A stretch of 64,000 nucleotides of DNA from Gemmatimonadota bacterium (GTDB taxonomy: Bacteria; Gemmatimonadota; Gemmatimonadetes; Gemmatimonadales; Gemmatimonadaceae), in assembly GCA_021324775.1 (NCBI GenBank), contig JAJPIM010000041.1, positions 110,158 through 174,157 on the forward strand, given 5' to 3'. Shown here piece after piece: positions 9,640 through 18,877 of this stretch. Every line of letters starts with the position of its first letter. Positions within the stretch are counted from its first letter, which is position 1. The translations under genes were made by a program, and so were the position numbers. The notes beneath the pieces were generated by a model that had not been told where the DNA came from, searched no databases, and worked only from the letters and a program-made list of their open reading frames with translations.

Positions 9640-9723
9640 GTTGTTTGGGCAAAAGGCCGGTGCGGCACCTTGGGCGCCGGGTTCCAATTCATGTTCCGAA
9701 CAGGCGCCGCGTCAGGATTCCGG

Positions 9724-9750
9724 GCGAGTTCCGTTTCCCGCTCCTGATTT
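9724..9750 (+). repeat. Imperfect copy of the tRNA-Gly 3' end (possible attR scar)
   Basis: CGAGTTCCGTTTCCCGCTC here matches tRNA-Gly 4113-4131 at 18 of 19 positions. Similarity continues as CTGATTTTGA against TTG-TTTTGA. Same orientation as the tRNA. It lies 85 bp beyond the permease start. Direct duplication of a tRNA 3' end is the usual trace of tyrosine-integrase insertion, though no integrase is in the 5.6-kb segment. The rest of 9640-10000 shows nothing else. Confidence 0.6.
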
Positions 9751-10000
9751 TGACTCGCTGACGGGTGCGGAGGTTTTCTCCCGCCCGATTCTGTTCCGTG
9801 CGTGCGCGTTGGCCGGGTCGGCAACGGTCGGTTCAATCACATTGCTTGGCGGCCGCTGTCACCGGGCGTCGGCTCCGGGGCAGCGTTCGCCGGCCGCGCC
9901 GCACCGAGTGAGCAGGGCCGAGTCGCGTGCGGTCAACCGGAGGTGAGTATACAGGCTTCCCTTGACCGGTCGCGACGCACCCCGGGGTGCGTCGCTCTCG

Positions 10001-11389
10001 CTATTGTCTCAAGGCAACCGCCGGGCCGTTGTCCCAGTCTTGCTCCTTCGAGATGTTGGGCATTCGGAACTCCCTTCCGTTCCACCCGTCGAAGCCGTCC
10101 ATGCGGAACGTCCAAAGCCCGGTAGTATAGTCCGTAACGACGATCAACCCATCCGCGTTGCGGACGTCCACGTCGCCCGCGCCATTCAAGACGCTCGTCC
10201 CCGGAACCGTGGGTGATCCGCCCCAGCCCATCTGATGCTCGCACACACAGGTGTAGTACCAGCCCAGTGTTTTCGGCTGTTTGGGGTCATTCAAGCTCAC
10301 GATCTGGAGGCCATCCTCGTACGCGGCGACGAAGACATACGGCCATCGAACCGCCATGAGGTGGGGAAGATCGCGCCAGTCGGCGGTCCACGCCGCAATC
10401 GGTTGCACCACCTTGGACTGGCCGCTGAGTCCGGGTTGCAGGTCGAACACGAACATGGGCCAGTACTGTTGCTCCACGGTGGCCACCGCGTAGCGGGAAT
10501 CCGGTGACACGATCACGGTATGCGACCCCGTGGTCACGAGGTCGTGCTGTGGCGCCATCATGAACAGAAATCGCGGAGTCTCCGGCTTGGTGATGTCGTA
10601 GACTCCGAAGCCGCCTGACCCGGCACCATAGAGCTTGTCCTGTTTCGTTGCGGGATCGTACTGCGCATACGTATCGTGAAAGCCGCGCGTGATCTGCTTG
10701 ATGTTGACGTCGGGCGGGATGTCGACTTGCGCGAGCAGGGCCTGCTGAGCGCCCTGGGAGATGAGCTTCCTCGCGTCGTAGATCTGGCCATAGGCGCCAA
10801 CCGTCGGCGTGGTGATGAGCAATACACGGCCATCCGAGTGCTTGTACGGAAAGACGTGCACGACGCGCGCGCCGATCGACCCGATATGGGCGACTTCTTT
10901 CACTTTCGTGGGGTCGGGAAGACCGGTGACGTCGAAGACAATGAGGCCCAAGGAGTCGTGCGGGCTTCCTTTGTTGAATTGGACCGTCTTGGCGTAGTAG
11001 TAGCGTCCATCGAGCTTGAAATAGCGGCCGTTCTCCCCGGCGAGTCCTTGATCCTGCGCGCTCGCGGGGAAATGCCAGTGATAGATGACCTTTGGCTTGG
11101 CGGGGTCAGCGACACTGACGACCCAGAATCCGGGATCGTCCGTCATGCCCGACACGTAAACGTAGGGGCGCGAGAGTTCCTGCTCGATGTCGACGCCACC
11201 GTTGGAAAACCTGCCATCGAAGGGAACGTGGCCGAGCATCTTGACGTTCGGGCTCCCTCCATTCTTGATCCGCGGCGGCTCCACAATCTGCGCCGACGCG
11301 GCACTGCCTCTGACAGTGCCCCACGCGGCCCCCGACCAGACGAACAGGCTGATACCGACACGCATGAGCGTCTCGAACGACAAGCGCAT
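10001..11389 (-). CDS. Secreted LVIVD-type beta-propeller protein
   Basis: 462 residues. The ATG at 11389 has a near-perfect ribosome site (GGAGG, 4 bp upstream) and begins a signal peptide (MRLSFETLMRVGISLFVWSG), so the longer open frame is rejected. The mature part has repeated blades of the form 'YVYVSG...GFWVVSVADPAKPKVIYHW', 'GLIVFDVTGLPDPTKVKEV', 'GFGVYDITKPETPRFLF' and 'DGLQIVSLNDPKQPKTLGWY'. These are LVIVD-like repeats that build a beta-propeller. It ends with a Cys pair (YYTCVCEHQMG). Probably periplasmic or surface. No enzyme function can be assigned. Confidence 0.7.
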   Translation of the reverse strand: MRLSFETLMRVGISLFVWSGAAWGTVRGSAASAQIVEPPRIKNGGSPNVKMLGHVPFDGRFSNGGVDIEQELSRPYVYVSGMTDDPGFWVVSVADPAKPKVIYHWHFPASAQDQGLAGENGRYFKLDGRYYYAKTVQFNKGSPHDSLGLIVFDVTGLPDPTKVKEVAHIGSIGARVVHVFPYKHSDGRVLLITTPTVGAYGQIYDARKLISQGAQQALLAQVDIPPDVNIKQITRGFHDTYAQYDPATKQDKLYGAGSGGFGVYDITKPETPRFLFMMAPQHDLVTTGSHTVIVSPDSRYAVATVEQQYWPMFVFDLQPGLSGQSKVVQPIAAWTADWRDLPHLMAVRWPYVFVAAYEDGLQIVSLNDPKQPKTLGWYYTCVCEHQMGWGGSPTVPGTSVLNGAGDVDVRNADGLIVVTDYTTGLWTFRMDGFDGWNGREFRMPNISKEQDWDNGPAVALRQ

Positions 11390-11594
11390 CGTGCCTCCGT
11401 GGTGGAGAGTTGGCGCCCGGTGGGGGGGCGGAGTTGTCCGCCGTTTCGGGCCGTATCGCTTCGGCCGGCGACCGCGGCTAGCATGCGGGTGCGCAATGAG
11501 AGGTGTCAAGTGACCCTACCGGCACGTTCGGCCGGGGGGTACAAACCATAAGGGCAGCGCCGGCACTGGCCTTGTAGTGGGGGATCAGACTCGC

Positions 11595-13403
11595 ATGATC
11601 GGTGGTCTGTGGGAGCGCCTACGCGCGCGCGACGATTGGAGGTTTGCGGGTGCGCTCGTGAAGGCCGATCGCCCGCTGGCCACCGCGTGGTGGTCGCTTC
11701 TCGTGCTGCGAGGCGTGCTCCCCGCGGTATTCGCGATCGTCATGGGCATCCTCGTCGCCGCCGTGCAGCAGCGCCACGCGCTGGCTGCGCCGCTTGCCGC
11801 CGTCGGCATCGTGTTCGTGCTCATGCAGGTGCTTCCGCCGCTCCATTACGCGACCGGCAGCAATCTCGGAAGCCGGACCGCGGCTTGGCTCTACGACCAA
11901 TTGACCAGGGCCTGCGTCGAGCCGCCCGGCATGGGCCATCTGGAGAATCCTGCGCTCAGCCAGGATCTCACGGTGGCGCGGGACTTCGACCTGGGGATTA
12001 CGGGACCGCCGCTGTTCATCGCGATGGATTTCATCGCCAGCGGACTGGTGATGATTGCCAGCGGCCTGGCGGCCGCCGCGGTACTCGTCGCGTATACGTG
12101 GTGGGCCCCCCTCGTGCTGGCCGGCGCCTGGCTCGGCACTCACTGGCTCCTGCGCGAGAGCGGCGTCTGGCGCGATCGCAACACCACCGAAGTGCGCGAA
12201 GCGCAGCGCCACGCGGAATACGCCTACCGCCTCGCGGTCGATGCGCCCGCCGCCAAGGAGCTTCGCCTGTTCGGGCTCGCCGACTGGGTCGTCGAGCGCT
12301 TTCGTACGCGGCGCAAACGCCTGCAGGACCTTCAGTGGCACGCCACGCGGCTGCGGGAGCGTCCGGTCCTGTGGAGCCTCCTGCTCGTCATCGCCGCGAA
12401 CGTTCTCGTCTTCTGGTCGCTCGGCAATGCCGCCCTGGACGGGCACCTGGCACTCGGACGATTGGTCACGTTTGCCAGCGCAGCGATCGCGACCAGCGCG
12501 ATCGCGTTCGGCGGTCTCTCATGGGCCCTTCAGGGCGCCGATGCACCGGCCGGAGCTGTGTTGCGACTCGAGGCCGCGATGGCGCCATCCGGCGCACTCG
12601 CGGGTGGCCGCGCACCGGCCGCCGGTCTGCCGGTCCGTGAGATCCGGTTCCGAGGCGTCACGTTCGGCTATCCCTCGTCCGGCACGCCGGTCCTCTCGCG
12701 ATTCGATCTCGTCGTGCCCGCCGGCTCCTCGCTCGCGATCGTCGGGGTCAACGGCGCGGGGAAGACCACGATCGCGAAACTCCTCTGCCGCCTGTACGAC
12801 CCGCAGGAGGGCCGCATCGAGATCGACGGTGTGGATCTCCGGGACCTGGATCTCGATCAGTGGCGCAGGGGGCTGACCGCGGTCTTCCAGGACTTCATCC
12901 GCTTCGAGCTTCCACTCCGCGACAACGTTGCCCCTGGCGGCGCGCCCGACGAGATGATCCTGCCCGCGCTTGCCGCTGCGGGCGCGTCCGGGCTCGCCGG
13001 GCTGGACACGATACTATCGCGCGCCTATCCCGGCGGCACCGACCTGTCCGGCGGACAATGGCAGCGTATCGCACTGGCGCGGGCATTGTGCGCGGTCGAG
13101 CGAGGCGCGGGCGTCGTCCTGCTGGACGAGCCGACCGCACAGCTCGACGTGCGGGGCGAGGCCGAGATATTTGACCGGGTGCTGTCCGCCACGCGCCGGG
13201 CCACGACGATCCTGATCTCCCATCGCTTCTCGACCGTGCGCCACGCCGACCGCATTTGCGTGCTCGAGAACGGCGCGGTTGCGGAACTCGGGACACACGA
13301 CGAGTTGATGGCGGCGGGTGGCCGATACCGGACGATGTTCGACCTGCAGGCATCCCGGTTTGATGAGAGCGCGGCCGAGGCGACGTTCGATGTCCTCGAC
13401 TGA
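11595..13403 (+). CDS. ABC transporter, fused membrane and ATPase domains (half 1)
   Basis: 602 residues from ATG 11595 (a GTG at 11577 would add 6). Six membrane segments lie in the first ~330 residues. The ATPase follows with Walker A GVNGAGKTT, Q-loop AVFQDFIRF, signature LSGGQWQRIALARAL, Walker B VVLLDEPTAQLD and switch His in ISHRFST. The layout is that of type IV exporters. The next gene encodes a similar half-transporter and overlaps this one by 14 bp, so a heterodimer is likely. The signature here is canonical. Substrate unknown; peptide or lipid export are options. Confidence 0.85.
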   Translation: MIGGLWERLRARDDWRFAGALVKADRPLATAWWSLLVLRGVLPAVFAIVMGILVAAVQQRHALAAPLAAVGIVFVLMQVLPPLHYATGSNLGSRTAAWLYDQLTRACVEPPGMGHLENPALSQDLTVARDFDLGITGPPLFIAMDFIASGLVMIASGLAAAAVLVAYTWWAPLVLAGAWLGTHWLLRESGVWRDRNTTEVREAQRHAEYAYRLAVDAPAAKELRLFGLADWVVERFRTRRKRLQDLQWHATRLRERPVLWSLLLVIAANVLVFWSLGNAALDGHLALGRLVTFASAAIATSAIAFGGLSWALQGADAPAGAVLRLEAAMAPSGALAGGRAPAAGLPVREIRFRGVTFGYPSSGTPVLSRFDLVVPAGSSLAIVGVNGAGKTTIAKLLCRLYDPQEGRIEIDGVDLRDLDLDQWRRGLTAVFQDFIRFELPLRDNVAPGGAPDEMILPALAAAGASGLAGLDTILSRAYPGGTDLSGGQWQRIALARALCAVERGAGVVLLDEPTAQLDVRGEAEIFDRVLSATRRATTILISHRFSTVRHADRICVLENGAVAELGTHDELMAAGGRYRTMFDLQASRFDESAAEATFDVLD

Positions 13404-15198
13404 CGACCTGCCCGCGGCGATTCCCGCCATGTGGCGGGCGCTCAAGCGCGGCTACCAGGCCGAGCCGCTGCTGCTGAGCGTCTCGTTCTGGCTGGTGCTG
13501 CTCGCGGCGCTTCCGGACGCGCTGCTGGCTCTCTGGTTCAAGATCCTGGCCGATGCCTTGTCCGCTGGGCGGCGCGGCGTGTTCATGGCGTCGCTGCTGG
13601 GGCTGGGCGTGTCGGCGGTGGCGACCTGGTTCCTCCGGGTGATCAGCGATCGCGTACAGCGGCGGTTCCGCGACCGGCTGACGGTCGCGCTGGAATCGCA
13701 CGTGGCGAAGCTCCAGGCATCGGTGGCGACGATCGAGCACCACGAGCGGCCCGAGTACCTCGATCGGCTCGCCGTGCTGCGCAACCAGGTTTTCGTGCTC
13801 GATCACATGTACATGTCGATCTTCTCGACCTGTGGCTGGATCCTGCGGCTCGGTGTGACGCTGGCGCTTCTCGTGGCGATCCATCCGGCGCTCGCGTTGC
13901 TGGCGGTCTTCGCGCTGCCGACCGTGGTGGCGTCGACATGGCGGCCGGGCGTCGAGCGGACCGCCGAAGAGCGGGGTGCGGCGGCGAACCGGCTGGCACG
14001 GCATCTCTTCGACCTCGCGACAACGGCGGCGCCGGGCAAGGAAGTACGGGTGACGGGCATCGGCCCGCGGCTGCTCGCAGAGCGGCGCGCGGCGTGGGAA
14101 CGGTGGTATGGACCGGTCAGCGCGGCGCGCACGCGGAGTGCGCTGTGGCTCGCAGCCGGGTGGGCGCTCTTCGGCGCTGCGTACGTCGCGGCGGTCGCGT
14201 TCGTGTCATTGATCCTGCGCGCGTCGGTAGGCGACGTCGTCCTGGTGCTGACGGCGGGGTCGCGCCTCTCCGCCTACATTGGCGCGACAGTCGGGGAGAT
14301 CGGCTTCATGCGCGGGATCTGGCTCGATGGGTCGCGGCGGCTGGCGTGGCTCGAGGACTATGCCGCGTCGAAGGCGCAGGGTGAAGACGCGCCGGTGCCC
14401 GCGCGCCTCGGCACGGGGATTCAATTCGAGCACGTGTCCTTCGCCTATCCCGGGACGGACCGGCTCGTGCTGGATGACGTGAACCTGCACATCGCCCCCG
14501 GGTCGGTCGTGGCGATCGTCGGGGAGAACGGCGCTGGCAAGTCGACGCTCGTCAAGCTCCTGTGCCGTATGTATCAGCCCACCAGTGGCCGGATCCTCGT
14601 GGACGGCGTGGCGCTCTCGCGGATGCCGGCCGCGGCGTGGCGCGAGCGGCTCGCGGGGGCGTTCCAGGATTTCTGCAAGTTCGAGTTCCGGATGCAGCAC
14701 ACGGTGGGGTTGGGCGACGTTCCCCGGCTCGATGACGTGGCCGCCGTTACGGCGGCCGTCCAACGGGCCGGCGCGGACGACGTCGTCGAGCGGGCCAGTT
14801 CAGGGCTCGAGACGCAACTCGGTCCGACGTGGCCTGAGGGCTCCGATCTGAGCTTCGGCCAGTGGCAGAAGCTGGCCTTGGCGCGCGGGTTCATGCGTGA
14901 GCAGCCGCTGGTGCTCGTGCTCGACGAGCCGACGGCGGCACTCGACGCCGAGACCGAGCACGCGCTGTTCGAGCGGTTCGCGGCGGCGGCGCGCGAGACG
15001 GCATCCATGGGCCAGGGTGCGGGGAGCGGCCGCATCACAGTGCTCGTGTCGCACCGGTTCAGCACTGCCCGGATGGCGGATATGATCGTGGTGCTCGACG
15101 GGGCGCGGGTCACCCAGTCGGGCAGTCATGAGGCGCTCATGGCCAAGGGCGGGCAATACGCGGAGCTGTACGGGATCCAAGCGGCTGCGTATCGCTGA
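13390..15198 (+). CDS. ABC transporter, fused membrane and ATPase domains (half 2)
   Basis: 602 residues from ATG 13390 (MSSTDDLPAAIP). The start lies 14 bp inside the previous gene. The membrane domain is followed by Walker A GENGAGKST, Q-loop AFQDFCKFEF, signature LSFGQWQKLALARG (Phe instead of Gly in LSGGQ), Walker B LVLVLDEPTAALD and switch His in VSHRFST. One canonical and one altered signature is common in heterodimeric exporters that have one weak ATP site. It ends 2 bp before the fossil permease tail on the other strand. Confidence 0.85.
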   Translation: MSSTDDLPAAIPAMWRALKRGYQAEPLLLSVSFWLVLLAALPDALLALWFKILADALSAGRRGVFMASLLGLGVSAVATWFLRVISDRVQRRFRDRLTVALESHVAKLQASVATIEHHERPEYLDRLAVLRNQVFVLDHMYMSIFSTCGWILRLGVTLALLVAIHPALALLAVFALPTVVASTWRPGVERTAEERGAAANRLARHLFDLATTAAPGKEVRVTGIGPRLLAERRAAWERWYGPVSAARTRSALWLAAGWALFGAAYVAAVAFVSLILRASVGDVVLVLTAGSRLSAYIGATVGEIGFMRGIWLDGSRRLAWLEDYAASKAQGEDAPVPARLGTGIQFEHVSFAYPGTDRLVLDDVNLHIAPGSVVAIVGENGAGKSTLVKLLCRMYQPTSGRILVDGVALSRMPAAAWRERLAGAFQDFCKFEFRMQHTVGLGDVPRLDDVAAVTAAVQRAGADDVVERASSGLETQLGPTWPEGSDLSFGQWQKLALARGFMREQPLVLVLDEPTAALDAETEHALFERFAAAARETASMGQGAGSGRITVLVSHRFSTARMADMIVVLDGARVTQSGSHEALMAKGGQYAELYGIQAAAYR

Positions 15199-15199
15199 C

Positions 15200-15280
15200 T
15201 CAGTCCGATCGCAGGGCGACCCGGGGATCGATGCGTGTGGCGCCACCGGGCGAACGTCAGCGGATCGGTCAGCCGGCTCG
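15200..15280 (-). pseudogene. Fossil C-terminus of an orphan permease, internally deleted
   Basis: On the minus strand the sequence ends ATRIDPRVALRSD-stop at 15200. This matches the end of orphan MacB/FtsX permeases, usually ATR-x-DP-x-VALR-x-E. Just upstream a second frame reads TDPLTFA, which in full-length members lies about 30-40 residues before that end, after which the last membrane helix should come. The helix is missing and the frame shifts, so only a deleted scrap survives. The intact gene at 7210 ends with ATDATTFA...ARSAIRAAPIDALRAE. Confidence 0.55.
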
Positions 15281-15306
15281 ATTCGAGGAGCTACCCATCG
15301 GGCGCG

Positions 15307-15762
15307 TTACCGATGTCTGGTGACGGCCTTCGGAAAGTAGCGAACGCCCGCCATGTTCTTGAAATGGTCGTCCTGGGTCCACAACGTGGCGTGGTTGAGC
15401 CGTGTGGTCGCCAGGATGATGCTATCCGCCATCGGCAAGCGCTCCGCTCGGCTCGTCTGCGCGGCGGTGAGAGCGACGTGAGCGTCCAGGTCGATCACGT
15501 GGCCTTGTAGCATTTGAGCGGCGCCCCGCTGCGCGTACGCGCGGCCGCGGTCAGTGTCGAGGCGCTTGTACACCTCGTAGAGGGTGATCGACGGTACGAC
15601 GAGCCGCGCGACAGCTTCGATGGCGGGTGCGAAGTGTGCGGCGTTCGGTTCGTCAGCGAAATATTCGAGCCACGCGGATGAATCGACCACATTGGGCCCG
15701 GGTGCGGCATCCGGCGGGTTGGGTCGCGGGCGCTCCCGTAGCCGGCGAGAGGGGCTAGACAC
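15307..15762 (-). CDS. vapC: PIN-domain ribonuclease toxin, VapC family
   Basis: 151 residues from GTG 15762. The PIN-domain acidic residues are visible: Asp in NVVDSSAWLEYF, Glu in LYEVYKRL, Asp in MADSIILAT, and the Asp pair in TQDDHF. VapC toxins cleave RNA, often initiator tRNA or rRNA. The start overlaps the end of the antitoxin gene by 8 bp. The N-terminus carries about 23 Pro/Arg-rich residues ahead of the usual domain start, so the true start may be internal. Confidence 0.85.
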   Translation of the reverse strand: MSSPSRRLRERPRPNPPDAAPGPNVVDSSAWLEYFADEPNAAHFAPAIEAVARLVVPSITLYEVYKRLDTDRGRAYAQRGAAQMLQGHVIDLDAHVALTAAQTSRAERLPMADSIILATTRLNHATLWTQDDHFKNMAGVRYFPKAVTRHR

Positions 15763-15973
15763 GGTCGTCCTCGCGCACGACCGTCGTGTCTATCCCGCGA
15801 GCGAACCCACGCATGGTGCGCATGCGACGCACCGGCACGAATTGGACCGCATCGCCGACGATGAGCGCCTGCAGCTTGTCGCCTGGTCGCCAGGCCAGGG
15901 CTTCGCGCACCCGTCGGGGGATGACGACCTGGAACTTTGGTGAGAGCGTGACCGCATCCATGTGTGAGTCCAT
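15755..15973 (-). CDS. vapB: AbrB-type antitoxin, VapB family
   Basis: 72 residues (or 68 from ATG 15961). The swapped-hairpin AbrB fold is shown by AVTLSPKFQVVIPRRVREAL followed by WRPGDKLQ. It neutralises VapC and, with it, normally represses its own promoter. An exact 12-bp inverted repeat lies 12-51 bp upstream of the start (15985-16024), the expected operator. Confidence 0.85.
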   Translation of the reverse strand: MDSHMDAVTLSPKFQVVIPRRVREALAWRPGDKLQALIVGDAVQFVPVRRMRTMRGFARGIDTTVVREDDRV

Positions 15974-15984
15974 TCCAGAGTAGC

Positions 15985-16024
15985 CGTATGACGATTCAGC
16001 AATCTATCGGTAAATCGTCATACG
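15985..16024. promoter_or_regulatory. Operator palindrome of the vapBC module
   Basis: CGTATGACGATT at 15985-15996 is matched exactly in reverse complement by AATCGTCATACG at 16013-16024, with a 16-bp spacer. It sits immediately upstream of vapB. Perfect long inverted repeats at this place are where VapBC complexes bind to control their own transcription. The distal arm touches the start of the HtrA PDZ remnant. Confidence 0.7.
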
Positions 16025-16403
16025 ACAAGAGCGAAAACCCACCAGCATCCGCGGGGGAGCCGTCACCGCGTTTCAGCGGCTCAGCGCGAGCGACACGAAC
16101 ACAGAGCGGCTTGGCATCGCGGTCCTGCCGGTCTCGCCTGAGATAGCCAATCAAATGCGGCTACCGGAAGGCACGGGCGGACTCCTGGTCGAACGCGTCG
16201 ACCCGGCTGGGCCTGCCGCGAGCCTGCTCCAGCCGGGCGACATCATCGAATCGACTCTCGGTGCGGAGTCGGCGCGTCCGGTGCACTCCATCGACGACCT
16301 GCGGGCCGCGCGTGCTCACGCGTCCAACGGCGTCATCAGCCTGCTCGTCTATTCCCCGCAGGCTAGCGGTACGCGCGTGGTCAACATCCAGCCGGGAGGG
16401 TGA
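16014..16403 (+). pseudogene. C-terminal PDZ domain remnant of an HtrA/DegP-like protease
   Basis: The frame is open from 16014, just after an in-frame TAA. It reads VTAFQRLSASDTNTERLGIA, then VLPVSPEIANQMRLPEGTGG, then LLVERVDPAGPAASLLQPGD. This is the second PDZ domain of DegP/DegQ proteases. The protease domain and the first PDZ domain are absent, and the first ATG (16155) lies inside the domain, so a normal protein start is missing. The break coincides with the vapBC operator. The remnant may still be translated from 16155 as 82 residues, but I read it as a truncated gene. Confidence 0.65.
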
Positions 16404-16453
16404 CGACGCCATTGCCGGCTGGCATCACCAACCTCTGAGGGGAGCGACTCTCA

Positions 16454-18427
16454 TTACTTGCCGCCCGCCGCGACCTCGCCGGCTTTGTGCGGGACCACGG
16501 TGATCGTGACGGATGACGGATACTGGCGTGAGTGATGCACCGCGTTGTGCGCGACCAGGCCGGTCGCTTCGTCATAGTTGTTCCCGCCGGTGTTGAGATT
16601 CCGGTCGAAGCGCGGGAAGTTGCTGCTTGACACCTCGATCCGGATTCGGTGGCCGGCGTCGAAGTAGTTGCTGGTGGTCATGGGGGACATCATCACTTTG
16701 TAGACCTTTCCTCCTTCCATCCAGACCGGCTTGTCGTATCCCTCGCGGTACCGGACGCGCTGGATCGTCTCGTCCAGGTTGAACGCGCGGCCGTCCGGGT
16801 ACACGTCTTCGAGCCGGATCGTGAAGTCCGTGTCCTTGCGGTCGGACGAGACGTAGAGCGTCGCCGTGATTGGCCCGCTCACTTCCGTTCCCTCCTTGAG
16901 CGCCGGGGACGTATAGACCAGGATGTCGGGCCGCGTCTCCATCGCGCGCTGATCGCGCGATCCGTCCGGGATGCCGGGCATGCAACAGAAGCCGCCGCCG
17001 AAGGTCGGGACCGGTGCCATCGGGTCGTAGGTGAACGCGTCCGGCTTGTCACCACCCAGTGCCTTCGCGGCCAGCACGCCGTCGCCCGACCCGCTGTTCG
17101 CGTGGCCGCCGCTCGACAGATAGAACGTCAGCGGCTCGGCGCCTTTGGGTGGCCAGGTGTCGGACTTCTGCCACTTGTTGACTCCCATCTCGTAGTACCG
17201 CACGTGCGGCAGCGTATCGAGGAGATGGTTGTCCTCGCCCTTGAGGAAATGGTCGAACCATCCGTACGTGAGCGCCGAGTAGTCCCACCGCGCATCCCCT
17301 TCGTCCCGCTCGCCCACCACGGTGTGCTCGGTCGCGCGCGTGTACCCGCAGTGCAGCGTCGGCGCGATCATGAGGTACTGTTGCTTCGCCGCCGCCGGCG
17401 ACGCGGTCTCTCGGACGTGATTGAACAGCGCGATGTTCGGCCCCACCGAGACGTCATACCAGCTCACCATATAGAGTCCCGGCACGTCGATCACCATATC
17501 GTCCCGATAGAGTCCCCCAAGGGCCCACGCGGGGTCGGCGGGCGTCCGCTGGATCATCCGGCCGCCGGTGACGTTCGGTTCCGAGTCGGCGAAGATACCG
17601 GGCTCACCATGGATTGCCTTGAGCATGTCCTGTTCGGGCAGGTACTTGAATGCTTCCGGCCAATGCCCGATGGGCGCGGCCGCCGCGAGATCGTAGTAGC
17701 GCGATGCGATCTCGAGGCTCTTCTGGGAGGTGCCTGGCGGGAACGTCGGACGCACGGCGTACTGCATATAGTCCGAGAGCCAGTAGATAAAGAGCATCTG
17801 CACAGCGCCGCCCCGGTACCAATTCCCTTGTTCCTGGAATGGCTTCACGCGGCCGATCCCCGCGCCGAACCCCTCGGGGATGATCGTCGTCAGCCCCGGC
17901 GGCGCCGTCGCCGCGACCGCCAACTGCCACTCCGCCGTCGACGAGCAGCCGATGAGTCCAATCTTGCCATTCGACCATTCCTGGTCGTGGAGCCACTTGA
18001 CCATGTCGTAGCCGTCGGTGCGCGGCGGCCCGAGGATGTCGTAGACGCCTTCGGAGAAGAACTGGCCGCGCTCATTCTGCTCGACGAACGCATAGCCGTG
18101 CTTGATGGCCGTGAGGACGTTGGTCATGTCGGCCGGCACGCGGTTGCGGACGTCCCAGAAGTTGAAATTGTATGGCGTCCGCACGAAGATCGTCGCGACT
18201 TTCCCGGTGGCGTTCTTCGGGCGGTAGATGTCGGTCATGAGCCGGGTGCCGTCGCGCATCGGAATCATGACTCGCCGGTCGATCACGGCGAGCGACTCGA
18301 GCTCCTGTTCGGTCTTGTAGCGTTGTTCCCGGCCCGCTGAATCCAGCAGTGCCCGAGGCGGCTGCGCCGCGAGAGCGGGGGCCGCGGTGATGGCGGCGAG
18401 CGCAAGAATCCTGACCGTCCGGTACAT
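16454..18427 (-). CDS. CocE/NonD-family hydrolase, secreted
   Basis: 657 residues from ATG 18427; GGGAGG lies 5 bp upstream, which favours this over the ATG at 18430 and the frame start at 18487. A signal peptide ([22 protein letters not shown]) precedes an S15-type alpha/beta hydrolase: [26 protein letters not shown], the nucleophile elbow [10 protein letters not shown], and a C-terminal jelly-roll ([35 protein letters not shown]) as in CocE and glutaryl-7-ACA acylases. It would hydrolyse an ester or acyl-amide bond outside the cytoplasm. Substrate unknown. Confidence 0.85.
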   Translation of the reverse strand: MYRTVRILALAAITAAPALAAQPPRALLDSAGREQRYKTEQELESLAVIDRRVMIPMRDGTRLMTDIYRPKNATGKVATIFVRTPYNFNFWDVRNRVPADMTNVLTAIKHGYAFVEQNERGQFFSEGVYDILGPPRTDGYDMVKWLHDQEWSNGKIGLIGCSSTAEWQLAVAATAPPGLTTIIPEGFGAGIGRVKPFQEQGNWYRGGAVQMLFIYWLSDYMQYAVRPTFPPGTSQKSLEIASRYYDLAAAAPIGHWPEAFKYLPEQDMLKAIHGEPGIFADSEPNVTGGRMIQRTPADPAWALGGLYRDDMVIDVPGLYMVSWYDVSVGPNIALFNHVRETASPAAAKQQYLMIAPTLHCGYTRATEHTVVGERDEGDARWDYSALTYGWFDHFLKGEDNHLLDTLPHVRYYEMGVNKWQKSDTWPPKGAEPLTFYLSSGGHANSGSGDGVLAAKALGGDKPDAFTYDPMAPVPTFGGGFCCMPGIPDGSRDQRAMETRPDILVYTSPALKEGTEVSGPITATLYVSSDRKDTDFTIRLEDVYPDGRAFNLDETIQRVRYREGYDKPVWMEGGKVYKVMMSPMTTSNYFDAGHRIRIEVSSSNFPRFDRNLNTGGNNYDEATGLVAHNAVHHSRQYPSSVTITVVPHKAGEVAAGGK

Positions 18428-18788
18428 CATGGCCTCCCTTCGACCGAGTGCGCCGCCGCTGCTCTCTCGCGAGTGGTGATGCATCAACGACGGCGAGATG
18501 CTTGGCGAGTGGCTTGGCGTCCGCGGCGAAGTGTGATGAGTTCGAGGTTCGTGAGCAAGTGGTGGGCAGCGTGCTGGCCGGGGTAGGGGATCACGTCCTG
18601 TCGATTCCCGGCATCCGCGACCGAGTTGTCCCGGCAGGTGAGACGGTATGCGGGTTGAACGGCGCGCCGTGGCGCGGGAGTGGTCCGCTCTCGACGCCCG
18701 CCCCCTGGGGCATGTAGGTTCCCAGGTCAGCGAGTCATTGGCGGCGCGCGGGGTGGTCCGCGCGCGAGCGGTTGGTGCCAGCGACTGG

Positions 18789-18872
18789 GCCGGGGTGGCG
18801 AAACTGGTAGACGCGAGGGACTTAAAATCCCTTGGGGGAAACCCCGTGCGGGTTCGAGACCCGCCCCTGGCA
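18789..18872 (+). tRNA. tRNA-Leu (anticodon TAA)
   Basis: 84 nt. Acceptor GCCGGGG pairs with CCCTGGC (one G-T), with A18872 as discriminator. The anticodon stem-loop AGGGA-CTTAAAA-TCCCT gives TAA. A long variable arm (TGGGGGAAACCCCGT) marks a class II tRNA. The T-arm is GGGTTCGAGACCC. CCA is not encoded. The stretch from the anticodon loop to the 3' end (18821-18872) is duplicated at 29449 and 33844, so this is the insertion target of the island. Confidence 0.96.
18821..18872 (+). repeat. Attachment repeat, copy 1 (inside tRNA-Leu)
   Basis: 52 bp from the anticodon loop (CTTAAAATCCC) to the 3' end of tRNA-Leu. It is identical to 29449-29500 over all 52 bp. Upstream of the anticodon loop the flanks differ, which places the exchange point in or near the loop. 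Confidence 0.9.
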
Positions 18873-18877
18873 TAGAC

